Assembly: GCF_050433445.1 (NCBI RefSeq)
Contig: NZ_JBNPXF010000041.1
Location: 1 to 9,633, forward strand
Source of the DNA: Kroppenstedtia sanguinis
Lineage (GTDB): Bacteria; Bacillota; Bacilli; Thermoactinomycetales; DSM-45169
Direction: 5' to 3'
DNA: 9,633 bases
Each line of letters begins with the position of its first letter. Positions within the stretch are counted from its first letter, which is position 1. Shown piece by piece: positions 1 through 5,688 of the stretch. Both the position numbers and the translations under genes were made by a program. Below the pieces are notes generated by a model, which was given only the letters and a program-made list of their open reading frames with translations, made no database searches and had not been told where the DNA came from.

Positions 1-350
1 ATTGTAGTGCCTGTGGCACTTCCTCGATTTCCAATTGTAGTGCCTGTGGCACTTCCTCGATTTCCAATTGTAGTGCCTGTGGCACTTCCTCGATTTCCAA
101 TTGTAGTGCCTGTGGCACTTCCTCGATTTCCAATTGTAGTGCCTGTGGCACTTCCTCGATTTCCAATTGTAGTGCCTGTGGCACTTCCTCGATTTCCAAT
201 TGTAGTGCCTGTGGCACTTCCTCGATTTCCAATTGTAGTGCCTGTGGCACTTCCTCGATTTCCAATTGTAGTGCCTGTGGCACTTCCTCGATTTCCAATT
301 GTAGTGCCTGTGGCACTTCCTCGATTGCAGATTGTAGTGCCTGTGGCACA
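1..350. repeat. 33-bp tandem repeat, ten full units plus a partial eleventh
   Basis: Ten units of exactly 33 bp start at 1, 34, 67, 100, 133, 166, 199, 232, 265 and 298, and a partial unit follows at 331-349. The first nine are identical by eye. The tenth diverges only in its last few bases (TGCAG in place of TTCCA). Each unit holds a perfect 6-bp inverted repeat, AGTGCC-TGT-GGCACT. The unit is a multiple of three and is open in five of six frames. The minus-strand frame continuous with the upstream yyaL-like gene would repeat VPQALQLEIEE, but the stop at 413 and a terminator come first. The array runs off the left edge, so its true length and any gene containing it are unknown. It could be an intergenic minisatellite or the end of a repetitive protein gene. 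Confidence 0.97.
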
Positions 351-370
351 AGGTCACTTAGGTGGACAGC

Positions 371-401
371 AAAAAGGAACGGTCTTGAACCGTTCCTTTT
401 T
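371..401 (-). terminator. Strong, near-symmetric intrinsic terminator after the yyaL-like gene
   Basis: A perfect 13-bp stem (371-383 paired with 389-401, core AAGGAACGGT/ACCGTTCCTT) has a 5-base loop. A and T runs lie at the outer ends, so it can work in both directions. It lies 12 bases beyond the minus-strand stop at 413 and separates that gene from the repeat array. Confidence 0.9.
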
Positions 402-412
402 AGAGAATGGGT

Positions 413-2503
413 CTATCGGTGTTTTTCATATCCCAGACGCTCTTCCAGCTCCTCCAGTGTGGTGGCTGGAGCCTTACAAGCGTAGTTTTCACAGATATAG
501 GCCGTCGCCCGTCCCTGGATCGCACCCTGTTCGGCGAGAAAGGGGACCAGTTGAGTTACTTCCTCTCCCTTTCCCTCAGGTTTAAAAAGGAGAACCGCCT
601 CAGGCAAAAAAGCCTGCTGTACTCGCTGAATCATCTTTTCCGTATCCCGGTCCCCCTCGGGGCCTGCGATGACGATCTCCTTGGATGTCCCCAGGAAAAA
701 CTGCACCGCGGTTAAGAAAAAGCTGAAAGCAGTGGGAGCTTGACCGACAGATCCTGCAAAAGCCCGGATCTGTCGGTCTGCCTGCTCCCGAAGCTCCGTG
801 TCTCCGGTGAGTCGGGCGAGACGGGCCAGATTGAGGGCGGCGACGGAGTTTCCCGAGGGCACGGCCCCATCGTACACTTCCTTGGTCCGAGTCAGCAACT
901 TTTCTGCATCCCGACCGGTAAAATACAGCCCATCCTCCTCTTCATCTCTGAACAGATCTAGCATCTCCCCGGTCAACTCCAAAGCAGACTGCAAATAACG
1001 GGGCTGGAACGTCGCCTCATACAGCTCGATCAGTCCCCAGACGAAAAAAGCATAATCATCCACATAGCCTGGGAGCGCTGCCTCTCCCTCTCGGTAACGG
1101 GCCAGGAGCCGCCCCTTCTCATCCCGTAGCCTCTCCAAGATAAAGGACGCTGCTTTCTCCGCCGCTTCGGCATAGCTTTCATCCCCCAGAACCTGGGCTC
1201 CCTTGGCGAAGGCGGCAATCATCAATCCATTCCAGGAAGTGAGGATTTTATCATCCTTGTGGGGATGGACCCGTTCCTCCCGAGCCCAAAATAGCTTCTC
1301 CCGGGATCCCTCCAGCTGCTTTCGGAGCTCTTCTATATCCGAATTTCTTCTCTCTGCGATTTCCTGCAAAGAGGAGTGGATCCGGTTGGGGATACACATC
1401 TTCTGTTCAAAATTTCCCTGGGGAGTAATATCATAGCACTCACAAAAAAGCTCCCCGGCCTCTTCCCCCAGCACTTCATTTACCTCAGAGGGCTTCCAGA
1501 CATAAAACTTGCCTTCCTCCCCCTCCGAATCAGCATCCTCGGCGGAGTAGAACCCTCCTTCTTCAGAGGTCATCTCTCGCAATACATAGGCGAAAATCCC
1601 TCGGGCCGTCTCGGCATAGACCTCCTTCTGTGTCACCTGATAAGCTTCCAGATAGGCATAGGCCAAGAGGGCGTTATCGTATAACATCTTCTCAAAATGA
1701 GGAACCAACCACTCCTGATCCACCGAATAGCGAGCAAAGCCGAATCCTATATGGTCATAAATCCCGCCTCGTTGCATCCCCTCCAGGGTGTGCTCCACCA
1801 TGGACAGAGCAAAGGGTTCCCGGCTCTCTTTCCAGTATCGCAATAGAAACAGCAAATCATGGGGACGCGGAAATTTGGGCGCCGTCCCGAATCCTCCATA
1901 CTGGGGATCATAGGTGGACTTAAACTGATGATAGGCCTCCTCCAACTCCTCTTTCCCCAAATCCCCGGACTCGCTCACCTTCAATTGGGTTTTTACCGCT
2001 CGCGTGATTTTCCGCCCTGCATTCAGCACCGGCTCTCGTTCTTCCCGCCAGGACCGGGCCACCTGTTCCAGGATTTCCATCAACCCCTGCATTCCCTGCA
2101 CCGCTTGTTTAGGAAAATACGTGCCCGCGAAAAAAGGCTCCTTCTCCGGAGTCATGAGGATCGTAAGCGGCCATCCCCCCTGTCCCGTCAGCGCCTGGCA
2201 GACCGACATATAGATATGATCCACATCCGGACGTTCCTCCCGATCCACCTTGATCGCGATGTATTCCCGGTTGAGAAGATGAGCCACCTCCACATCCTCA
2301 AAACTTTCCCGCGCCATTACATGGCACCAATGGCAGGTGGAATACCCGATGGAGAGAAAGATCGGTTTATCTTCCTTCCTTGCCTTCTCAAAAGCCGCAT
2401 CACTCCAGGGATACCAATTCACCGGATTGTATGCGTGTTGCAACAGATAAGGAGATTTCTCTTGAACCAGCCGGTTCGGTTCACGGCCTTCGTGATTGGA
2501 CAA
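413..2503 (-). CDS. YyaL-like thioredoxin-domain protein (DUF255, spermatogenesis-associated protein 20 family)
   Basis: The protein has 696 residues from the chosen start, normal for the family. An N-terminal thioredoxin-like DUF255 domain carries CHWCH at residues 57-61 and DREERPD at 87-93, followed by GGWPL and FFAGTYFP. The rest is the alpha/alpha-barrel region related to six-hairpin glycosidases, with GGFGTAPKFPRP, HFEKMLYDNA, SAEDADSEGEEGKFY, LTSWNGLM and DGAVPSGNS. Enzymatic activity in the family is not settled. The open frame extends upstream to 2566, but that TTG overlaps the -35 box and an in-frame ATG at 2537-2539 overlaps the -10 box, so neither would be on the transcript. TTG at 2501-2503 follows GGGAGG by a normal spacing and gives the expected N-terminus just before PNRLVQEKSPYLLQH. 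The gene is GC-rich and monocistronic, bounded by its own promoter and terminator. Confidence 0.95.
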   Translation of the reverse strand: MSNHEGREPNRLVQEKSPYLLQHAYNPVNWYPWSDAAFEKARKEDKPIFLSIGYSTCHWCHVMARESFEDVEVAHLLNREYIAIKVDREERPDVDHIYMSVCQALTGQGGWPLTILMTPEKEPFFAGTYFPKQAVQGMQGLMEILEQVARSWREEREPVLNAGRKITRAVKTQLKVSESGDLGKEELEEAYHQFKSTYDPQYGGFGTAPKFPRPHDLLFLLRYWKESREPFALSMVEHTLEGMQRGGIYDHIGFGFARYSVDQEWLVPHFEKMLYDNALLAYAYLEAYQVTQKEVYAETARGIFAYVLREMTSEEGGFYSAEDADSEGEEGKFYVWKPSEVNEVLGEEAGELFCECYDITPQGNFEQKMCIPNRIHSSLQEIAERRNSDIEELRKQLEGSREKLFWAREERVHPHKDDKILTSWNGLMIAAFAKGAQVLGDESYAEAAEKAASFILERLRDEKGRLLARYREGEAALPGYVDDYAFFVWGLIELYEATFQPRYLQSALELTGEMLDLFRDEEEDGLYFTGRDAEKLLTRTKEVYDGAVPSGNSVAALNLARLARLTGDTELREQADRQIRAFAGSVGQAPTAFSFFLTAVQFFLGTSKEIVIAGPEGDRDTEKMIQRVQQAFLPEAVLLFKPEGKGEEVTQLVPFLAEQGAIQGRATAYICENYACKAPATTLEELEERLGYEKHR

Positions 2504-2537
2504 TTTTTCAACCTCCCGCTTCGTTCCAGGTACGTAC

Positions 2538-2566
2538 ATTATATACACAAGGAGACGCCAATCCAA
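2538..2566 (-). promoter_or_regulatory. SigA-type promoter of the yyaL-like gene
   Basis: Read on the minus strand, TTGGAT (2561-2566) and TATAAT (2538-2543) are separated by exactly 17 bases. Transcription would begin near 2531, leaving a short leader with GGGAGG before the TTG start at 2503. The position of this promoter rules out the longer reading frame. Confidence 0.8.
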
Positions 2567-2621
2567 AAAACTACAATGGTCAAATCCAATCAGTTGTCCT
2601 GAATTGCTGGAGAGTGTTTAA

Positions 2622-2726
2622 ATGAGTGCATTCCTGATCAGTCGAGATTCACCTAATATGAGTTGTGGGACGGTGAATCTCGGTTGGGACCAACTGAAGA
2701 CGACCAGGCTCTTGGTGGTGACCTGA
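2622..2726 (+). CDS. Possible 34-residue peptide (doubtful)
   Basis: An ATG at 2622 follows GGAGAG by 7 bases and opens 34 codons ending at TGA 2724-2726 (begins MSAFLISRDS, ends TTRLLVVT). I recognise no family. An 11-bp inverted repeat (CGAGATTCACC 2643-2653, GGTGAATCTCG 2672-2682) lies inside it, so the open frame may be incidental to a structured or mobile-element-derived sequence. A TACAAT at 2572-2577 could be a -10 box, but no convincing -35 is seen. It is the only plus-strand candidate in the 2567-2874 spacer. Confidence 0.25.
   Translation: MSAFLISRDSPNMSCGTVNLGWDQLKTTRLLVVT
2643..2682. repeat. 11-bp perfect inverted repeat
   Basis: CGAGATTCACC (2643-2653) and GGTGAATCTCG (2672-2682) can form a stem with an 18-base loop. 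A small GTTG/CCAAC hairpin follows at 2683-2694. There is no T run on either side, so it is not an intrinsic terminator. It could be a remnant of a mobile-element end or a binding site. Confidence 0.6.
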
Positions 2727-2730
2727 AACG

Positions 2731-2753
2731 AAAAAATGGCCCATAGAGGGCCA
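2731..2753 (-). terminator. Intrinsic terminator of the toxin-immunity array
   Basis: On the minus strand, TGGCCC-TCTAT-GGGCCA (2753 down to 2737) is followed by six T residues (2736-2731). It lies about 120 bases past the stop of the last SUKH gene and marks the end of the minus-strand locus. Confidence 0.85.
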
Positions 2754-2874
2754 ACGGTTTTACATCCAGTCAGGTTTGTACAGTTTGTTTATTAGTTCAG
2801 TGAAATTGTAACAAACATTTTCACGCTCGTGAGGATACCCCTGACTGCCTTATAACTTGCATAGAAAATGGGCA

Positions 2875-3363
2875 CTAACTCCAATCAAGATCTGGATACT
2901 CTTCTCTTAACATTTTGTCGATCTCACTTGTATCTGCTTCATACAACTTAGATATCAACTCAGAAAATGAATCGCATACATAACTGATAGCAGTTTTGGG
3001 ACTGGCCTTTTCATGATCCCAAAAGACAATGCATGGATTCGACTCATTCTCACGATAGCTAAAGCAAATGTAGTTACCAAAAGGATCGCTTCCTATTGGA
3101 TACACTTTCCTCGGTAAACGTGTTTTAATCGAACGATATTCCTTTAAAATGTAATCTGGCTGTGTTTCAACATAACTTAACAACCGTTCAAAAACTGCTC
3201 CCTTCCGACCCTCAAAGTCAAAGGAGTTAGGATCAGGAACACCACCATGGTTTTGCATTGCGTACTCTGCATAGTCTTTAGGGAAACGAATTCCAAATTC
3301 TTTTTCAACATGCTCAATATCTTCTTTTTTTACAGGCTCATCTGTATCCAGCCACTTGACCAA
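2875..3363 (-). CDS. SUKH (SMI1/KNR4) family immunity protein
   Basis: The protein has 162 residues. The SUKH pattern is clear: an N-terminal helix with VEKEFGIRFPKDYAEYA, then NHGGVPDPNSF, a central YPIGSDPFGNYICF strand pair, IVFWDHE, and the closing helix DSFSELISKLYE. Known SUKH proteins neutralise many different nuclease toxins, and I infer that role here. The start is TTG at 3361-3363, preceded by GAGGTGA with 6 bases between. The stop of a decayed toxin tail lies only 2 bases upstream (3366-3368), the tight spacing of a toxin and its cognate immunity gene. Its reading frame is intact although the toxin is broken. It is AT-rich compared with the yyaL-like gene. Confidence 0.9.
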   Translation of the reverse strand: MVKWLDTDEPVKKEDIEHVEKEFGIRFPKDYAEYAMQNHGGVPDPNSFDFEGRKGAVFERLLSYVETQPDYILKEYRSIKTRLPRKVYPIGSDPFGNYICFSYRENESNPCIVFWDHEKASPKTAISYVCDSFSELISKLYEADTSEIDKMLREEYPDLDWS

Positions 3364-3365
3364 TA

Positions 3366-3589
3366 TTATTCACCTCGATATTTACCTTTTCTAGCTTCTT
3401 CTCCTCCACCCCAAATTTCTCTACCACCTGTATGTCCAGCTTTTGCATGGACTTCTCTATCCACTAGTTGCATCTTTCCCCGCATCTCGCATAAATAGAT
3501 CGAAGTTGAATAGTGCCCGAGTACCATTATCAAATCTAACAGGCAATTCTGTTCTTTCCCCGTAATAACTCTTCTAGGCTAAGAACATC
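3366..3589 (-). pseudogene. Decayed C-terminal tail of an HNH/WHH-like polymorphic toxin
   Basis: Three consecutive minus-strand frames together give a toxin-like tail. Segment 3589-3560 reads DVLSLEELLR, segment 3558-3475 reads ERTELPVRFDNG, ALFNFDLF and then AGK, and segment 3473-3366 reads MQLVDREVHAKAGHTGG followed by REIWGGG and ends at TAA. The breaks are at about 3559 and 3474 (one extra base between the last two segments). HTGG followed by an IWG or FWG pair is also seen in the second relic at 4571-4840 and matches the end of WHH-type HNH nucleases. The WHH triad itself is not visible here. The 5' part stops against the terminator at 3594, so only a tip fragment was ever present or has survived. 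The adjoining SUKH gene is its presumed immunity partner. Confidence 0.7.
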
Positions 3590-3593
3590 GAAA

Positions 3594-3614
3594 CCCCCTC
3601 CAAAACGGAGGGGG
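3594..3614 (-). terminator. GC-rich hairpin, probable terminator after the 3623-4075 gene
   Basis: CCCCCTCC (3594-3601) pairs with GGAGGGGG (3607-3614) around a 5-base loop. On the minus strand only a short TTT follows, so termination may be partial. It lies 8 bases beyond the stop at 3623 and abuts the start of the decayed toxin tail. Confidence 0.6.
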
Positions 3615-3622
3615 GTCTTTAC

Positions 3623-4075
3623 TTAGTCAGATCTGGTCCTATTCATATACTCTCTGTAAAGAGCATCTCCCCTTCTACGATCCACACAGGTAGTAATGGA
3701 GATCAGTGGGCACATAGGAGAAATAGTTTCATTTTTAAACACGATCTGCGGAATTCCATAAAAGACATACTTGGGATCGTCCAATGGGATCTCCCATATG
3801 CCGCCAATATTTTCTCTGAAGGTTTCTCCTACATACCTTGCAAGTTTGTCCAACATTGCGCTGTTTGATTTGATTTCGGGAATGGTTTTGTAGTTGGAAA
3901 TGATCCATTCTTCCAAACGAAGAAGCGATTGCGGAGAATAGTCCAATTGAAGTTCACTCGGCATTTCCTCTATAAACTCATCCAAAAGATCGTCCATTTC
4001 AATCAACCAATATTGGAAGTTGTCATTCTCCTCTTCTTTGTTGAGTACTTTTTTGTCGCTCTTCTTGATTTTCAA
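3623..4075 (-). CDS. Hypothetical protein, probable immunity protein of unknown family
   Basis: The protein has 150 residues and I do not assign it to a family with confidence. It is soluble and acidic in the middle, with a charged N-terminus (KIKKSDKK), an acidic helix (MDDLLDEFIEEMPSEL) and a motif-like stretch LARYVGETFRENIGGIWEIP near residues 85-105, followed by DDPKYVFYGIPQIV. The TTG start at 4073-4075 follows AGAGGTAGG by 8 bases. It begins 23 bases after the stop of the SUKH gene at 4099, so the two are likely co-transcribed. Its position among immunity genes and toxin tails is the only reason to propose an immunity role. The gene before it in transcription order is itself an immunity gene and no toxin tail directly precedes it. 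Confidence 0.8.
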   Translation of the reverse strand: MKIKKSDKKVLNKEEENDNFQYWLIEMDDLLDEFIEEMPSELQLDYSPQSLLRLEEWIISNYKTIPEIKSNSAMLDKLARYVGETFRENIGGIWEIPLDDPKYVFYGIPQIVFKNETISPMCPLISITTCVDRRRGDALYREYMNRTRSD

Positions 4076-4098
4076 CTTAATTGCCTACCTCTTGATAA

Positions 4099-4557
4099 TT
4101 AATCCTCTTCGCGAATATAGAGTTGGTCTAAAAAGCCTTGAAAAGTTGAGCTGTTAGTAAATGATTCGTCGATATGATCACCATTAAACAACTCGGAGAC
4201 ATGGTCATCCTTATGGTGAAAAAAAATTGTGGAAGGGGTCTTGCTGTTCTTAGGGTAGAAGAAACAGTACTGACTACCGATTGAGTCAAAAGCAAATGGC
4301 AAAACCTTGCCATTTTCACTTAACTGCTTATCCTCGTCAAAAAACGATTTTGATTCACTGGCCATCATTTGAATCGGATAAAAACTATCAATATCACATG
4401 GTTCACCATCTACATCAACAAGCAGTTCTTGCTGTTTCGGTAAATCATATAGTAAATACCAGTCGATAAAATCTCTAGGTAAGTTTATTCCAAGCTCCTC
4501 TTCAAGCTTTTTAATGGTCCCGAGAGAAAGAGGACGATTCAATTTAACCCATTCCAT
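4099..4557 (-). CDS. SUKH (SMI1/KNR4) family immunity protein
   Basis: The protein has 152 residues. SUKH features are IKKLEEELGINLPRDFIDWY near the N-terminus, FAFDSIGSQYCFFYP in the centre, STIFFHHKDD, and a final helix containing FQGFLDQLY. The ATG at 4555-4557 is chosen because GGGAGG lies 8 bases upstream. The frame stays open to 4629, but that extension lies over the end of the upstream WHH toxin relic. That relic's original stop (TAG 4571-4573) is only 13 bases before this ATG, which makes this the likely cognate immunity gene for the WHH nuclease. It differs clearly from the SUKH protein at 2875-3363, so the pair is not a recent duplication. Confidence 0.9.
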   Translation of the reverse strand: MEWVKLNRPLSLGTIKKLEEELGINLPRDFIDWYLLYDLPKQQELLVDVDGEPCDIDSFYPIQMMASESKSFFDEDKQLSENGKVLPFAFDSIGSQYCFFYPKNSKTPSTIFFHHKDDHVSELFNGDHIDESFTNSSTFQGFLDQLYIREED

Positions 4558-4570
4558 TGTGTTATCCTCC

Positions 4571-4840
4571 CTATTTAACCTTTTGTCTACCCCAAAATTT
4601 GTGGCCGCCAGTATGTTTAATGGTGTCATTTAAATCTCAAGGAACTAGAATGAGTTTCCCATTTTCTTTATCATGATGCCATGTTAACTTTTGCTTTGCA
4701 TCTTCTATTTGGGAAGGTGACCATTTTGTCATGTCTCTTTCAGCAGGAAGGATTGGCCCAATAGATCCCTTATTTCTATGTATGGAATCTATTCTCTTAT
4801 CTATTTTGTTCATCCAGAGTATGAATCCAGGCTTTTTCAT
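4571..4840 (-). pseudogene. WHH-type HNH nuclease toxin tip with an in-frame TGA
   Basis: The frame from 4840 gives 67 codons containing WSPSQIEDAKQKLTWHHD and then ENGKLILVP, and stops at TGA 4637-4639. Reading on in the same frame gives DLNDTIKHTGGHKFWG and a final TAG at 4571-4573. Together these match the WHH nuclease pattern: the WHH triad, a LVP strand, then an invariant-looking HTGG. One nonsense change, for instance CGA to TGA, would explain the break, and it removes the HTGG end. No good ribosome binding site precedes the ATGs at 4838-4840 or 4811-4813. The left part overlaps the end of the upstream gene (4797-4840). I read it as a displaced toxin tip without a delivery domain, now dead or dependent on read-through. 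Confidence 0.8.
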
Positions 4841-5411
4841 TTTCTATTTGAGTAGGAAGATACATGGCTAGAGTAGATATAATAATTGTGGGGTCAACAC
4901 CTTGTGATGTTGGTTCAATAATCCATGACAAAAACCTTTCAGGCCCTCCGTTTAAATAGGGTGGTGGAGATATTGGCTTAAATATTACTGGAAGTTTCTT
5001 CAACAAAGATAGGTTATTTAAAACAAAAGAAAGTTCCTGAATAACGTTCCATACAATTTTAGAGTTAAGATCAAAATCCAATTTTATATACCAACTATTT
5101 ATATTAACAAATACAACACCTTGAACACACGGTATTTTCCCAAAAAATTGTTTGATATATTCTCCGCCGTGCCCTTCCGACTCGTCATTTTGGAAAACAT
5201 CTAGATACTCCTTTAAGACGCTAGCATCTTGAGACTTTCGCACTCGTTTTTTAATTTCATCTAAACATACAGGTGCATCTCTATGATCAATTGAAAAATG
5301 ACTTTCAAGCAAATTGACAATTTGGTTTTCCAGATTTATATTGCTCTTTTCAGACTCTTTAATTAAACGGTCAAAAAGCCTTTTATCCAAGCAAATGGTT
5401 ATCTTTGGAAT
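4797..5411 (-). CDS. Unknown protein with ribbon-helix-helix-like N-terminus, apparent ATT start
   Basis: From ATT at 5409-5411 the protein has 204 residues and begins MPKITICLDKRLFDRL, then IKESEKSNINLENQIVNLLE. This resembles the strand, helix, helix pattern of ribbon-helix-helix DNA-binding proteins. GGAGGT (5420-5425) lies 8 bases before the ATT. The next candidate, TTG at 5388-5390, has no ribosome binding site and would cut off the strand. The remaining 150 residues (for example NINSWYIKLDFDL, FLSWIIEPTSQGVDP) match nothing I recognise. The gene is very AT-rich (16 of 60 G+C at 4981-5040). It follows the Im9-like gene and a hairpin, and its 3' end overlaps the WHH relic by 44 bases. It could be a regulator of the locus, an antitoxin or an immunity protein; I cannot choose between these. 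Confidence 0.75.
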   Translation of the reverse strand: MPKITICLDKRLFDRLIKESEKSNINLENQIVNLLESHFSIDHRDAPVCLDEIKKRVRKSQDASVLKEYLDVFQNDESEGHGGEYIKQFFGKIPCVQGVVFVNINSWYIKLDFDLNSKIVWNVIQELSFVLNNLSLLKKLPVIFKPISPPPYLNGGPERFLSWIIEPTSQGVDPTIIISTLAMYLPTQIENEKAWIHTLDEQNR

Positions 5412-5425
5412 GACAACAGACCTCC
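5409..5425 (-). promoter_or_regulatory. Strong ribosome binding site in front of an ATT codon
   Basis: GGAGGT at 5420-5425 is followed by 8 bases and ATT at 5409-5411. The frame from ATT restores a complete ribbon-helix-helix-like N-terminus. The nearest ATG, GTG or TTG at a suitable distance in this frame is missing, so either ATT is used as a rare, weak start, as in infC, or an ATG has mutated. Confidence 0.6.
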
Positions 5426-5432
5426 ATTCAAT

Positions 5433-5470
5433 TTTTTAAAGCCTTGGAGTTACTCCCAAGGCTTTAAAAA
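5433..5470 (-). terminator. 15-bp hairpin between the toxin-immunity pair and the next gene
   Basis: TTTTTAAAGCCTTGG (5433-5447) pairs perfectly with 5456-5470 around an 8-base loop. On the minus strand the GC part is followed by TTT and then A residues, so the U tract is short. It lies 4 bases past the stop of the Im9-like gene at 5475 and just before the ribosome binding site at 5420-5425. It may terminate most transcripts after the immunity gene or attenuate the downstream array. Confidence 0.6.
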
Positions 5471-5474
5471 GAGA

Positions 5475-5681
5475 TTATTTGTTCGGTTTTTTATTGTTAA
5501 GTGCCTCATCTACTATTTCTTCGGCTGTTAGGTCTCGGTTATCCCAAAAAATCAAATCAGACCCGGCTGGATTTGGAACACTCTTATTAAACAAATGAAC
5601 CATCTCTTCAAGCTCTTCTTCAGAGTACGCAGCTGGGTTCAAAATTTTTTTTACAAGCTGTACCAGCTCTTCTCTTGTCAT
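5475..5681 (-). CDS. Colicin/pyocin DNase immunity protein (Im2/Im7/Im8/Im9 family)
   Basis: The protein has 68 residues, shorter than the usual 85 or so. It has the family's four-helix outline: EELVQLVKKILNP (helix I), EEELEEMVHLFNKSV (the variable helix II that sets specificity in colicins), the signature NPAGSDLIFWD and the closing helix TAEEIVDEAL. The signature corresponds to HPSGSDLIYYP of Im9; here the two tyrosines that bind the DNase are replaced by F and W, still aromatic. It should bind and block the HNH DNase tip encoded immediately upstream. The ATG at 5679-5681 follows AAGGTGA and lies 7 bases after the toxin stop, so the two genes are translated from one message. The pairing of both halves of a colicin E9-like system in a Gram-positive context is strong mutual support. 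Confidence 0.93.
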   Translation of the reverse strand: MTREELVQLVKKILNPAAYSEEELEEMVHLFNKSVPNPAGSDLIFWDNRDLTAEEIVDEALNNKKPNK

Positions 5682-5688
5682 TTTTTCA

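Noticed and set aside
1..350. CRISPR array
   Set aside because: The sequence between any two hairpin cores is the same in nearly all units, so there are no variable spacers; it is a simple tandem repeat.
7..585. Plus-strand ORF of 192 codons with proline-valine repeats
   Set aside because: It is open because of the 33-bp period and then runs antisense into the yyaL-like gene; it has no ribosome binding site and no family match.
2504..2566. N-terminal extension of the yyaL-like protein
   Set aside because: The extra start codons overlap the -35 and -10 boxes, and a strong ribosome binding site sits before TTG 2503.
1859..2602. Long plus-strand ORF of 247 codons antisense to the yyaL-like gene
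   Set aside because: It lies opposite a well-supported gene of high GC content, where antisense frames are often open, and its product has no recognisable motif.
2641..2730. Riboswitch or T-box leader
   Set aside because: Hairpins are present, but no T-box or known riboswitch motif was found, and no suitable gene follows on either strand.
4558..4629. N-terminal extension of the SUKH protein at 4099-4557
   Set aside because: These codons lie over the last codons of the WHH relic in another frame, and the ATG at 4557 has the ribosome binding site.
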